From positions 115,366,213 to 115,430,212 of the forward strand of contig CM035170.1 in the NCBI GenBank assembly GCA_020205615.1: DNA of 64,000 bases, read 5' to 3'. Every line of letters begins with the position of its first letter. Position 1 is the stretch's first letter. Of the stretch, positions 51,366-63,035 are shown in pieces. Below the pieces are notes generated by a model that was not told the DNA's origin, did not search any database, and worked only from the letters and a program-made list of their open reading frames with translations. Both the position numbers and the translations under genes were made by a program. Source of the stretch: Panax quinquefolius. Taxonomy: Eukaryota > Streptophyta > Magnoliopsida > Apiales > Araliaceae.

Positions 51366-51777
51366 CAATTATATGCCGCTGTTTCTCCCCTTCCATTCTC
51401 TCATATATCTCTCCGAACCTCCCAATCACCCTTGCCAACTTCTTCATCCCCTCCACCTGCCAACATCAAACGGCGCTGGTTCCTGATACGACAAAGCAAC
51501 AACCAAAGCCGACGAAAACGAGGGCTTCATCAAACCAGATCCAATCAAAACATCAAGCCAAGAGAAAAACGACCACGAATTAGGTACGGTTCCATTAGAT
51601 TCAGAAACCCTAGCCTTTTCAGTTTTGTATTTCTTTTTCGAAGTGTCAATCTAGTTCTTACACTGAACATCAGTACGTAAGGTTTTCTTGGTGTGGCCGT
51701 GACGGGCGTTAACGGAGTTAACAACGTCTTGCCATTCTTTTTGACGGAGGTTACCGCGTCTGAGCTCGAGGTGGCGG
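51366..51777 (-). pseudogene. Trihelix transcription factor pseudogene (SIP1/ASIL-like)
   Basis: The minus strand reads LELRRGNLRQKEWQDVVNSV, NARHGHTKKTLRTDVQCKN, stop (TAG at 51651-51653), IDTSKKKYKTEKARVSESNG, SWSFFSWLDVLIGSGL. After a frame change it continues MKKLARVIGRFGEIYERMEG, EKQRHIIE. This is the trihelix DNA-binding helix block, the following basic region and the C-terminal FGEIYERVE..KQR helix of the SIP1 clade. The first helix and N-terminus are missing, the middle acidic region is deleted, and the C-terminal end runs into the F-box fragment. The stop and frameshift make it non-functional. Part of an overlapping 109-residue open frame (51545-51874) is an out-of-frame shadow. Confidence 0.8.
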
Positions 51778-52521
51778 AGATTGGGTTTGGATTTGGGTGG
51801 GGATTTGGGCATAGAAGATGAGGCGTTCCATGTTTATGCGATTGGGGAAAGTGAAGAGGAGTAAACCGCCCCAAATGTATTTAATAAATAAACCGTATTC
51901 CCTCCCTCTTAATATAATACTCCGTATAAGTAAGTGTGTAAATATTAAAGAAATAATTGTATAGTATTAAATATGATATTAATTATTTATTTTATTTTTA
52001 TATTAAAAAAAGAATGTTGTTTATTTGGAAAATAATAATGAGAGAATCAAAATTATATTTAATCTTGAATAATATTAAAATTAAATAATTATTAATACTT
52101 ACTTAAAATTTTTAAATGACTTTATATTAAAAAATAAAAATATTTTTATAAAATGACTTTATATTAAAAAATGGGAGTGAATATATATCATAGTCAAACC
52201 GTATACAACATATTTTTAGGTGACATTTCAAATACTCGGACGTTTTTTTTATATCAAAAAGTTATTTGAAAACACATTTATTTATTTAAGTGTAGTTAGA
52301 GTATATTATTATAAAATTTTAAAAATTAGGATAACATGTAAAGACAGAAATGAATTTAACTCTTTATTAAAATCCTAATATAACCCATACTAAGCCCATA
52401 CAACCTCTGGGCTTAACTATCGCATTACCGACCGGCAAAGAGATATTTCTATCTATTCCAATCCCAATATCCCAATACACCAAAGAACTGTCTCAACTAT
52501 TCGTTCTTCTCACGCGGTCTC

Positions 52522-52523
<2 letters not shown>
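51778..52523. other. Intergenic and upstream region of the MOS11-like gene
   Basis: AT-rich with no gene. A run of direct repeats of tgactttatattaaaaaa occurs around 52110-52170. The last 150 bases (agcccatacaacctctgggc and following) are less AT-rich and probably hold the promoter. I see no convincing TATA box close to the start codon. Confidence 0.45.

Positions 52524-52566
<43 letters not shown>
52524..52566 (+). repeat. (TC)n microsatellite in 5' leader
   Basis: About twenty TC units end five bases before the ATG at 52572. Pyrimidine patches of this type are common at plant core promoters and 5' UTRs. A second (TC)n followed by (TA)n lies at 52896-52928, just inside intron 1. Confidence 0.85.
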
Positions 52567-52571
52567 AAGCA

Positions 52572-52894
52572 ATGGCGGCGACGACGACTGACGTACAGAA
52601 AGAAGACAATCCCGGAAAAACCCTAAAACAACATGAACCATCAGATCCTTCTCCTCCTCATCCAATCGAAGCCCCTGACGGCAATACTTCACCCGATGCC
52701 GACGCCCATCCTCCCAAGGAAAGCGGCGTCGACGAGGAATCGAAGGTCACTGCTGGAGATTTGACGGCTAACGACGACGACAGCGGCTCGGCTACTGATA
52801 CTCAGAAGAAGATCCGCCGAGCAGAGCGCTTCGGTATGCCTGTGCAGCTCTCTGAACAGGAGAAGCGAAATTCTCGTGCTGAGAGGTACCATGG

Positions 52895-52928
<34 letters not shown>

Positions 52929-54293
52929 ATAGTAATTTTCTACTCCTAAGTTAGGGTTAGGGTTTGTTTGCGATATAATTTTTGCGTTTTCATTCCATGC
53001 CTTTTACTGGTTTTATACTTTGTTAGGGATTATCGTTGATTGTGCACTAATTTAGATTTATGTTATCTATTATGTGAAGCAATTTGATACCTGCTCACCT
53101 TTCCTTTCCCCAAGACCAAAGATTGATAATTATGTTTGATGTTTTGTTTGGAAAAGTTTGGGGGTCATGTTTGTTCATTATTAACATTGGAATTGATATC
53201 AGGAATATTTGTTGGGTGTAGTTTTTGGAACTCTTCCATGCAGGCATGCACTGTACTAGAAAAAAGATTTGAGGGCATCACTATATCAAATGTTGCCAAA
53301 CCAATCACGATTCTTATGTTTTGTTAACTTGTACCTCACTAGATTGTTAAATTTGAATAAATGGACAATGTAATTTGGCAAAATTTTATTGTAAGCATCT
53401 CTTTCTTCATGGAATGACGGAAAGTACTTTCCAAATTCTTATTGTTATTTTTTTTCTTTCAATATCATGGAATAGACAATTAATGTATTTTTCATATTCT
53501 AGAGCATGCTATTTTCATTTTTTTTACTAATAAGTATATCAGCTGCATTTCACATTGCAATTGGTGATTTATTCAACTTTATTTTACAAACTAGATTTTA
53601 TTTGCATGGGTATAGGTTGCTATATGACTGTATTTGACAAATTGTCCTATGTTTTGTAGGTTTGGCACTGGGGCTGGCTTGCATGGATCAGATGCAATAA
53701 AGAAATCCGAGGAGCATAAAAGGAAGGCCCGAGCAGAGAGGTTTCATTTTTAAGATTGTCCTATTGTTCTTAATATTATATCATTTGTCATGCAAAGGGT
53801 TTATGACAATTTATTTTCCTTGATCCTAGATTTGGGTTGGAACAATCTGTACCGGCTGCCGAGGAAGAGAAGAAGAAGGCTAGGCTTGCTAGGTTTGCCC
53901 CAGTTTCGAAAATAGATTCAGTAGAAGAAGATAAAAAGAAAGCTAGGGCACTCAGGTTTGTATTTTAGAAACATATTTGAGTTCTCTTTGTTGTGTCACT
54001 TTAGGGAAATGGTTTAGTACCAGGTTTGTTGACTTATAGGAGTAAAGACATGCATTCATGTTAGACATCAAATCTAATGTTTGCAACCTTATTTCTGCAG
54101 GTTTTCAGAGACGTCGAGTTCTCTGCCACAAGCTAATGGTAAAGGAATTGAGCCGGTAGGTCATTGTTCATTGTGTTACTTTCCTTGCATATTGCTGATA
54201 TGGTTCTTGTAATCGTGTATTAATTTTGCAATTAAATATCTTTGTTTTACATAGAAGGCAGCTATTAAGGGCAAGGCAGGTGGAGGCGCCTGA
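52572..54293 (+). CDS. MOS11: MOS11/THO1-like mRNA export factor
   Basis: Five exons, all with GT-AG introns: 52572-52885, 53660-53740, 53830-53955, 54101-54155, 54255-54293. Together they give 204 residues, close to the size of Arabidopsis MOS11. The N-terminus (1-80) is acidic, Ser/Pro/Asp-rich and probably disordered. Residues 82-176 carry four basic repeats ending in (R/L)FG-type motifs: RRAERFG, SRAERFG, ARAERFG and ARALRFS, with ARFAP between the last two. This is the Tho1/MOS11 C-terminal type of region. In Arabidopsis MOS11 is nuclear and promotes mRNA export with the UAP56/TREX machinery; this role is inferred by family. Introns 1-3 all interrupt the same Arg codon (AG|G) of the repeat. 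The start is the first ATG after the (TC)n leader. Frames and splice sites are intact, so it is likely functional. Confidence 0.9.
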
Positions 54294-56994
54294 AAAACAA
54301 TCGTCTTTGTTTTATGGTAAAAACTGCTTTGAAAATTAATGCTATTGCAATAATTATACCCTTACATGTCAGCCTTTGGTGATTTAAATAGACCTTTCTT
54401 CACTATTTTTTTTTCTTATGTAGGTTAAAAGTTTTTGTATTTTGTGATTTCCCCAGCGGCTTCTAAATTTATGACATAAATTACTGGATGTGGCGCTCTT
54501 TTCCTACAAGGCAGAATGTAAGATTTGGGGAGTGTACGATACTTTATCTTGTGTTGGGCCCATTTTGTGTTAATTAACTGTATTCGTCTTAGCTTGGCCA
54601 TCAGCAACCTCCTTGGTATTGACCTTATCTCAAATGACTATTAGGTATGTCGAAAATATTGAAATTGCTGCAGAGTTTATGGTACATAGCCACCCTCATG
54701 TATTGACATGCAGTATTACATCATACTTTCAAGATCCAGTTCGAGTTGGCAACAATTAGTTAGCATATAACTTTAGCTGTAACATCTTATGATCCATGAT
54801 TTTCATTGTTAAAAATTGCCATATTGCTCCGTGTAAAGTCCCTTATCTAATGCACTCCACCAATTGGAACTTTACCATCTGATATATTTCTAGAATAGAA
54901 AAGGTAGTGATGTTGTTAAACTAACATTTGAAACAAACCCTTCAAATCAGTAATTGGAAAGAAAAAAAATAAAAAAAGTTGAAGCATATTTGCATAATTG
55001 TGTTTCTGATTACTACGAGGCACTAGACATAGATTAAGAGTTTGTTAATTGTTTACTTCTATGCGGTTGTTATATAAGTTCACGGTAGGTTTCATTGGCG
55101 TCTGAGTAACAACTAATTTTTGACATTAAGAGTTGTGGATCATTTGATATTTAATTTTAGTACCAACCAAATTCTCAATAATAATTGTCTTGAGCTTTAA
55201 TGAGATGTACTGCTTATTCTTTGTTGCCGGCCAAACTTGATTTTGAAAGACTCGACAAAGTGAGGGTGTTGGCATTAGTGTAAAGTTGTCAAGAAAGATT
55301 TACGGCAGGTGAGGCTTGACAATGTTTATATTTTGCTGACCCGGGCTCAGTGAATTAATATTTTTCTCAGTGTTTTCGACATTCTCAGTATAAGGTCATT
55401 TGAGGTTAAGTTGATACCTAGGTTGTGGTTGATTGGCTTTGGTCATGGTAGGTATGTTAATAGGGCGCACAGACTGGAATGGAGAATTTGTTTATAACAT
55501 TTTGTATCGAATTTTGAGGGAAGAGAGGATAAAAACTCAAACTTTCATGTCTATGTAAATTTTAATGACCAAGTAAGCTGGTTGGGGTATCATTTTAGTT
55601 TATTTTTTGTTATTTACCTGCTTGTTGCATTTACTTGTTTTATCTAGTTGTGTATATATTTATGTTTAAATCATTAATATGTCCCATATCTTCTGTTGTA
55701 AATCATTAATATGCTCAATTCATTTTGGTATGATCTGAAGTAAGGTGTTCACCTTGAATCCTGGATAAGGTGACAAATATCTTAGTATTTGAGGAAGGCT
55801 TGGTTTTTCATCATGTATTACACAAGTATTTCTTTTGATTTGCGTTGAGGTGTTTGACAGACTTTTTCTCAAGAATTTTTCAAACAATAAAATTTACTCT
55901 CTAAAGACTAATAAAAGTGTACAAGGCTGGCAAATGCCAAATATGATGCTTGGTATATAATTAAGTTCAAGTTCCCATATGGCTTCTATTGCTATTTTGT
56001 TTGTACTGGACCATATGGGGGTTGCTTTTGAGTGAGAAAGAGTTGGAATATCATTAAGACATGCTTGTAAAACAGCATTTGGAAAAAGGTAATTTGCTGC
56101 TCCATACAATTCTAAAAGTCCATGGCTCTAGATTTAGAATTTCTGCAGTTTCGCGGAAGGAATGCTGCTGCTGCTGCTTAGTTGGGGGTTTGTGGGGTTT
56201 TTTTTTTGTTTTTGGGGTGGGGGGTGGGGAGTGGGGAGTGGGGGGTGGGGGGGGTACACAATAGAATTATTCTTAGGGCATGCAGGATAAAATTTACTGT
56301 ACAAATTGTAACTGGTTTCTTCATATATTTAAAATATCTATCATACAAAGAGTTTGGTTATGCTAATACTTTATTACTTTATCTACTAATTTAATATTTG
56401 TCTTCCTATTTTATATGTATGCATGTTTTAGTGCCCTCTGTTTCTGTTCACATTTGAATGTTGGAGTTTAGCTAGCTGCACGTGGTTTAAGAAATTCAAA
56501 AAAAAGTTTGGACTGCAGTTCAAATTTCCCTTTTCTAAATTTGTGTGCTCAAGGGAGGAGCAAATATTTGGTATCACAATGATACCATGTCATTTCTATC
56601 GCATAATGTATAATATATAAATATAATTAGGAAACTGATTTTTTTTTCTCATGTACATTTATGAGATATGAAATTATCTGTACTTAAAAATAATTTACTT
56701 GTGTTGTACACCATTTAATAACATGTCACGTCATGTAGGTAGGTAAATTTAGGAGAAATTAAATTATTTAAACACTATTTATTATTCTTAATAGAATATG
56801 TTTAAAAACTAGGACATCCAACAGTGGTGGTATGACAATCCAAATGACGTAACAGTGTAATGTAATCCATTACCAAAAAGATGGAAATCAAGAATCTGGT
56901 GTATAGTTATGGTGACGACCACAAAAAAGAATCAATGCTGCGTATGTGGAAACTACCAAACCATGGTTCTGGTTCAGAATTTGTTGACTACGAC
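54294..56994. other. 3' UTR of the MOS11-like gene, then intergenic DNA
   Basis: The first 300-350 bases are probably the 3' UTR, possibly with a further intron (gtaaaaactgctt at about 54318 to a cag/tag site near 54422). The rest is AT-rich with no recognisable gene; short open frames here lack family features. A G-rich run at 56214-56254 is listed separately. Confidence 0.5.
56214..56254 (+). other. G-run cluster, possible G-quadruplex
   Basis: Six or more runs of four to eight G are separated by T or AGT, as ggggtggggggtgggg, then agtggggagtgggg. This satisfies the usual G4 pattern with 1-3 base loops. It lies in intergenic DNA about 740 bases beyond the stop codon of the PP2C gene. Confidence 0.7.
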
Positions 56995-59044
56995 TTAGTT
57001 GGGCGGGGCAACTCCTCCAGCTGCTGCTGCTTTTATGGAACATCGAGAGGGTATCCCTATCCTCCTATTCATGATGGGGGGATCTAGAAATACAACTACG
57101 ACGGTGATGTCATCATGGAAATGTCTCCTCACTCCTTTATCAATCTTCTTCAGGTCGGAGTATCTCATTTCTCTTTTTTTGGCTGCTACTCGAAGTGCAG
57201 CTTCAACAAGTCTCCTACCAATTCCCTGCAAAGAGATTATTAATATGGAGAATTTATTAGGAAATCATCTTCAAGTGATTCTAGGAATTAAGTATTTTAT
57301 GCAGTAGAAGATCAATTACATTTCGGGGGTAACTGTAGACAATATCAACAGCCTCTTGGTTGGTAAGATGCTCCCATAAACCGTCGGATGCAAATATGAG
57401 AAATTGATCCTTGGAGTTGAGTTTGTGTATCAAGATTGATGGCTCTGGACTGAGAATTGGCTTTATAAAGGGCTCAGGCAGTCTAAACTTGGCCAATAGA
57501 GGCTCCCTGTTGAATTCAGCCTTCTTCAGATAGGCATCCCCAATGGATCTTGAAATCTGCAACACAAATGCTTTTATTTATAATCAGGAACACACACACA
57601 CACTAGGTGACATTTGGCATGCTTATGGTAGCACAAGTGATTTATCAGCTGCCACGTAAATGGGCATTTGAAAACCTTGTAGTAACGTAATTAACAGTAG
57701 AATGAAATCAATCACAAAGAATAAATGTTGGAGAAAATTACCTGTATGATACCCTTGACACGCCAAACCTTATGTTTTAGAACCACAATTTGCGAATCAT
57801 GTGGATGCATTGAACGGAGCTCGTCTCTTACAGATTCAATGCTTGCATTGTGCTCTGTTGATAACTGTATTGCGCTCACACCTCTATCTGCTCTCCCCAA
57901 TACCACTCTAGAATCTCCAGCATTGGCAACATACAGGAGTCCATTGCATATTATCCCAACCAAACAGCATGTTCCCACTGATGCAAGTTGTGGCTTAACA
58001 TGCCATTGCTCTCTTACCACTGACAGAAATTGCTCTTCTGTGGCCATGAAAGCCTTTTTTATTACACTTGCAGATACCTCTTGGTGTTCAGAGGCAAATT
58101 CTGAAACAAAACATGAATTCAGAAGGAGCTAGACTGAAATTAACTTGGATACAAGTTCTAGACAATGAAACGTTAAAATTAGCAAATTTGAACTATTAAT
58201 AATAGCCTAGATTTCTTTGATTGGCATCAGGAGAAGCATCTTCCCAAGAGAAGGAAAAGAATATATGAAAAGTTGTTATTGTATAAGCAAGAGTATTGCA
58301 TATCTAAATTATGATCTGCATGCTCTCCTAATATTAAGTTTGTTATTTAGGTAGGTTATATGACTATATTTGTCACTACACTTTTGTGCTTTAGATCACA
58401 ACTAACGAGAGAGCCCAAGCAGATGGAAGATTCATGAGTGTACTTAAGTTTGACAGATTAAATGTTTTCCAAGTTCCATTGTATTAAGCTCATTACTAAG
58501 AATGCACGAAGCTCATCTCCAAGAATGCATTAGATTTGCATCAATAATGCAAGATAATTGTAGAATGCAGTACGCAATTGCCAATATAGAACATGTGCCT
58601 GAATTAGTCAAGTTCTTATTACTGGATACTAATTACATAAACTAACACCATTCAAGATCATATAATAAACTATTGGGACTATACAATAATCAAATTTAAA
58701 TAGAAACTCAAATTATAGGAGAACATACTCTTAAGATTGGGGAACAGGGTGTCATTGACGAATTGGGATGTCTCTGGTCCTCCATGTCCATCATAGACCC
58801 CGACGAATGTTCCAAAGGGGCCAGAATTTAGTGAGCTCAAAGGTCCTGATACAAGTTGGCTTTGATCTTCTAGCAAATTGTTTGCTTGAATTACTGCCAT
58901 TGAAAACTCTCCGCTTACATGGGTTCCTAAGTCTTTATGCCACATCAATCCATCAGTGCGACCATAAGGATCTCCACCTTGGCTACCTCCGTCACCCTCA
59001 ACAGATGGTTTCCAACAAGGTTTAACCATATTTTTAATATCCAC
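56995..59044 (-). CDS. Protein phosphatase 2C, clade D type
   Basis: Four coding exons on the minus strand: 59044-58729, 58100-57742, 57556-57320, 57225-56995. All have GT-AG introns and join in frame to 380 residues (375 if the second Met at 59029, MVKPCWKPS, is the start, which fits relatives better). PP2Cs are Mg/Mn-dependent Ser/Thr phosphatases. Visible motifs are [12 protein letters not shown] (metal-binding Asp85), [61 protein letters not shown] and [33 protein letters not shown] near the N-terminus is typical of plant clade D. Some clade D members dephosphorylate the plasma-membrane H+-ATPase and are inhibited by SAUR proteins; whether this one does is inference. No damage seen. Confidence 0.92.
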
Positions 59045-59760
59045 CCAATTGCAAATATATCATAACAATATATTCTTCAAACTTTGAATTGAATCACAAA
59101 AACTAACCCAAATAAACCCAATATATAAATCATCCAAAAGACCCTGCAAACAATACATTCATCAAATCTAGCCTCAACTCCAGTTTTTGTTTATGCTCCA
59201 AACCTGCAACTCCAATTCCTGACACTATATACCCACCAGCACTACAAGACCCTGACAACATTAATAAGTAACAAAACTACAAAAAAAAGAAAAAAAAAGA
59301 AGAAGACCAAATGGGTATGGGCAAAATCAAACCAGGAAATGTCTCTCAAGACAAGAAAGCAATAGTTTTTATATGAGTTCAAATAATATGGAGCTCTGCT
59401 GGTGTTGCTGCTGCATACCTTGAACCTGAGTTTAATGCGTGTGGTGGTGGACCTTCCTATTCCATGGGTTGTATCACCTCTCAGCAACAGGCTTAGCTGT
59501 GAAAACCCATATAGATTTGATCGTGAGAGAGTTTGTTCATGGATCAGAGAAATAAAGAGAGATCAAAAGGGATAAGGGAAAAAGGGTTTTGGAATTTTTT
59601 GGGCAGAAAATCTTTTGAATTGGTGTCAGATGAGATCTTAGATGATGGGTTGATGACGGAAATAAAAAATACTCCCCCTTTTTCTTTTCTTTATAAACTA
59701 CTAGTACTACTGCTACAAGTTCTCTGACAGCTTACTTCTTTTCTATTCTATTCTATGAAC
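59045..59760 (-). promoter_or_regulatory. Presumed 5' UTR and promoter of the PP2C gene
   Basis: The 650 bases before the start codon have no conserved coding potential and contain a long T-rich tract on the minus strand (59278-59300) followed by tag, suggesting a 5' UTR intron. A TATA-like TATAAAG on the minus strand lies at 59689-59695, with a C/T-rich block (tttttcttttctt) near it. The transcript start would then be near 59660. This is a guess from sequence only. Confidence 0.35.
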
Positions 59761-61179
59761 CGGATTGCTATCTTTCTCTCTTCTTTAATTTATTGTCTCT
59801 GGCTTCTTTGTTTGTTTCTCATATGGCTAACTACTACTACTACTATATTATTATATCCTTCCACCATTTTGTAGGGCATTGATAGTGAAGTTTCTGCAGT
59901 GGGATTTATACAAAAGAAGGGATTTTATAATTTAAATAAATTAACCCGGCCCCTAGGGGAATTGCAAAACATTGGAGTAAGTTACTCGTATTCTTCTAAA
60001 GCTTTATTTTGGTCCCCAAAAATGCCATTTTCAAAGAAGAATGGGGGAGCAGACCAAATTAGCTCATCACATTCCTACCTTAATATGAAAAATGATCTCA
60101 CATTCTTCTGCTTATTTCCATGTCATGTGAAAGTTGGCACCCTAACAATCAAAGAAGAGAAGCAAAACTAAATATGCCTATACCCCAAACATGCACAAGT
60201 TATTTTTATTATCCCCACGCCACGCCACGTCACGTCGTAGGAACTACACAGCCTATTATTTATATATTTTGGTTAAACACAGTGTTATGGGGTGAATGTA
60301 AGTCCAATCACAGACCAACAAACAACATGTTAGTCTAATCCACTTGTCTAGTAGAGAAGGATAGACCCCCATCCTTTGTTTTGTCTCTGTCTATTTTGAA
60401 ATTCCAAGCTTAAGCTGCATTTGAGGCCTCAATACAAAAGCTTTTCTGCTGCATTAGGTGTGTGACAAACTGACAATCGGACAACGTATAATATCTCATG
60501 TTTCGTTATGGATCTCAATAACGAATGGATACCTAAAAAACCATTTTACCATTCTAGACCATGCATGTTTAGAATAAAATCCAACTTGTTATTAAAATAT
60601 GGTCTAAACACTAAGATTTTAAACGATTATTTTTAATATATAAGCGTTTATATTATAGTTTTAAAATAATTGTTTAAATGTTAGTATTTAGACCATAGTA
60701 CTCTATTTTAATGACCGTAGCGGTAAATATTTGTCAAAAAATGGTGTTGAGGGTTGTGTTATGCTAAAAGTACAAGTGTCTTTTAATTTAGAATAAAACT
60801 TAGGAAATTGATATTTTCACAAGTGAAAATGTTAGTTCCATAAGGTCTTCTCTCATATGAGAATGAACCTCACTTACTATTCTTCAATTCCCTAAATAAA
60901 ATTATGAATTTGGTAGGGTTGCATTAAATAATAAATACACGTACTTTTATATTATTATGAGTGAGAATGACGTGTCAGATCAATTGCTATTATGGAACTA
61001 TTCCAATTCAAAATTCAAATTTTAGAAAATAGAACAGGAACAAGCATAAGATGCCCAACTCAAACATACTAGCACTAGTCTAGTGTAGTAGTAGTAGTAA
61101 AAAATCATTACTAATCCAATGCTGCTGACTGCTGTATTAACAATTCATAATGAATCAGTCCAACAACTCACTGTATTTA
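59761..61179. other. Intergenic DNA, no gene seen
   Basis: Between the PP2C promoter and the 3' end of the coiled-coil gene there are only short open frames without family features. Minor repeats: (act)n at 59832-59846, a cacgccacgccacgtcacgtc run at about 60217-60237 and a (tag)n run at 61084-61097. Confidence 0.5.
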
Positions 61180-62241
61180 TTACTCCATTCTTTCACTTCT
61201 ATATGAATCACCGGTGCAAACACCAAGAAATAGAACTCTAATCATATGTCTTCTCTCCATTGAAATTTGAAGTCTTTCCTTCATATGCCTTGGAGTATCA
61301 AGAACATCTTTAACACTAGCTGGATTAATGTTAGCAGTTTGTGTTGTTACTGGAATATCAACCGGAACTAATGCCATCGAATTATCGACACAACTTTCAT
61401 CCCACTCTTGATTATTTTCTCCATTAATCTCCTCGCCCTCAACTGAAGATTTTGACCTAAAAAGATTGAAACAAGATGTCAATACTTAATTCAACCCTCA
61501 AAATTAATGGATTTTGCAGCAAATTGGCTTGACATACCTATGATCATCTCTCACCGGATCATTTACGATTTGGGTACATTGAGAATCATTGGATTTTTCA
61601 GGCACAATGTAGCTTTCACGAATTGTATTGGTAACATTATGCTTCAAGATTTCTGATAATGGGGACTCTGTCTCTTTCACTGGCTCTTCAATTTCACATT
61701 TTGTGGAGTTTCTGATTTGGGTATTAATGGGTTGTTCCTTGTCATCTTTTGGGGGTTTTGGATATGAAGAAGATGTGGATGATGATGATACAGAGCTGAA
61801 TTCACTCTTCTCCAAAGAGCTTGACTGCTCCGATGATGATTCATCTGAAACAACAAACACGTACGATATATTCATGGAATCCAGCTTCTTTATTAGTGAT
61901 TTCAGCCTCTTTTCGGCTCTGTTCCTTGATTTTACCTCTTTTTTCAACTGCTTCTCTAATTCAATCAGCTGTAAGATTAAAGAGATAGAGAGGAGATGAA
62001 ACAAGAAGTAAATTTTCTTGAAAATTTTAAAAATACTAGAATTTGAAATCAAAATCTAATTACAGAACAAAAATAATATAAATCAGTGGAGTTGCATACA
62101 GACCTTGTTGCCCATTTGCTTTGCCTCTTCATTAGCAACCCTTGATGCCCCTCTTTCTGCAAGCAGTCTCCCTCTTAAACACTCCAAAGACTTCGATCCA
62201 TCCTCTCTTTCCATTTTCTTATCACTGACACAAAAACCCAT
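61180..62241 (-). CDS. Plant coiled-coil protein of unknown function
   Basis: Three exons on the minus strand with GT-AG introns: 62241-62104, 61968-61538, 61456-61180, joining in frame to 281 residues. Residues about 20-80 are highly charged and heptad-like (LRGRLLAERGASRVANEEAK, LIELEKQLKKEVKSRNRAEK, RLKSLIKKLDSM) and should form a coiled coil. Residues about 88-112 are a Ser-rich acidic stretch. The rest is polar, with a better conserved-looking C-terminus (SVKDVLDTPRHMKERLQISM). No signal peptide, membrane segment or enzyme motif. It resembles a plant-specific family that I cannot name. The start ATG at 62241 gives MGFCVSDKK; a second Met follows nine codons later. Confidence 0.8.
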
Positions 62242-62519
62242 TGCAGCAAGTAATGTGAAAATTAGCTACACAAATAAAAATACATGGAGATGGAGAGAGA
62301 AGAAAGAAAACCCACACGTTTTGTTGCTACATTACCACCAGATATCATATTTCTGCCGACTTGTTTGTCCTCTATGCAAATTATTCATCTTTATCTTCAC
62401 TAATCTAAAATGGGTTTGATCCCAAAGAACCTACTTTGTTTAGCTACACCTGTCTGTCTTAGATCAGCTATTAAACAATGTGGTACTAAATATTGTGAAA
62501 ATTAGTATACTTACCAAGA
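62242..62519 (-). promoter_or_regulatory. Presumed 5' leader and promoter of the coiled-coil gene
   Basis: This short region upstream of the start codon has no coding signal. A tctccatctccatg-type repeat on the minus strand lies just upstream (about 62283-62300). No clear TATA box could be chosen. Confidence 0.3.
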
Positions 62520-62529
62520 AGTGCAATTT

Positions 62530-62720
62530 ATATATATATATATATATGAAAATTTTCTCCAACGAACCGGCTATAACGACGGTTCATCCGTCATTAAATC
62601 ACAGAAAAATCGGTTTTTTTAACTATAACGACTATACGAACCATCGCCATAGCCGCGGCGTCGGCTTTCTATGCTATAGCGACGGTTTGAACCGTCGCTA
62701 TAATCGATTGGAGAAGGGTT

Positions 62721-62785
<65 letters not shown>

Positions 62786-62977
62786 AATTTCTAAAGCGAA
62801 TCTTAAAAAGCGAACCAAAAGCGAACAAATGCGTCTTTTTGGTGTCTTTGGCGACGCTCAATTCGTCGCTAAAGACTACATGGCTATGGCAACGGATCGA
62901 ACAAACTCGCATATAAACACCAAAAACGACGGTTCGCTCTTTTAGTTCATTTCTTTAAGTTTCTTTTAGAGACTTTG

Positions 62978-63032
<55 letters not shown>
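62530..63032. repeat. (TA)n tracts flanking an inverted-repeat, transposon-like patch
   Basis: (TA)n or (AT)n runs lie at 62529-62547, 62723-62781 and 62980-63032. Between them are several cgacggttc/gaaccgtcg motifs, including a perfect 13-bp inverted repeat at 62675-62702 (TATAGCGACGGTT, two bases, AACCGTCGCTATA). Repeated short inverted motifs of the type GCGACGGTT are seen in subterminal parts of some plant DNA transposons (CACTA group), so this may be a non-autonomous relic. No terminal CACTA ends were found. Confidence 0.5.

Positions 63033-63035
<3 letters not shown>

Noticed and set aside
51545..51874. 109-codon minus-strand frame as a gene
   Set aside because: It overlaps the trihelix pseudogene in another frame; only the frame with RGNLRQ and KARVSESNG has homology.
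52510..52692. Minus-strand 60-codon frame ending in RERERE
   Set aside because: It is the antisense of exon 1 and the (TC)n leader of the MOS11-like gene.
62480..62912. Open frames ending or beginning in (IY)n runs
   Set aside because: They are translations of (TA)n microsatellite, with no other protein features.
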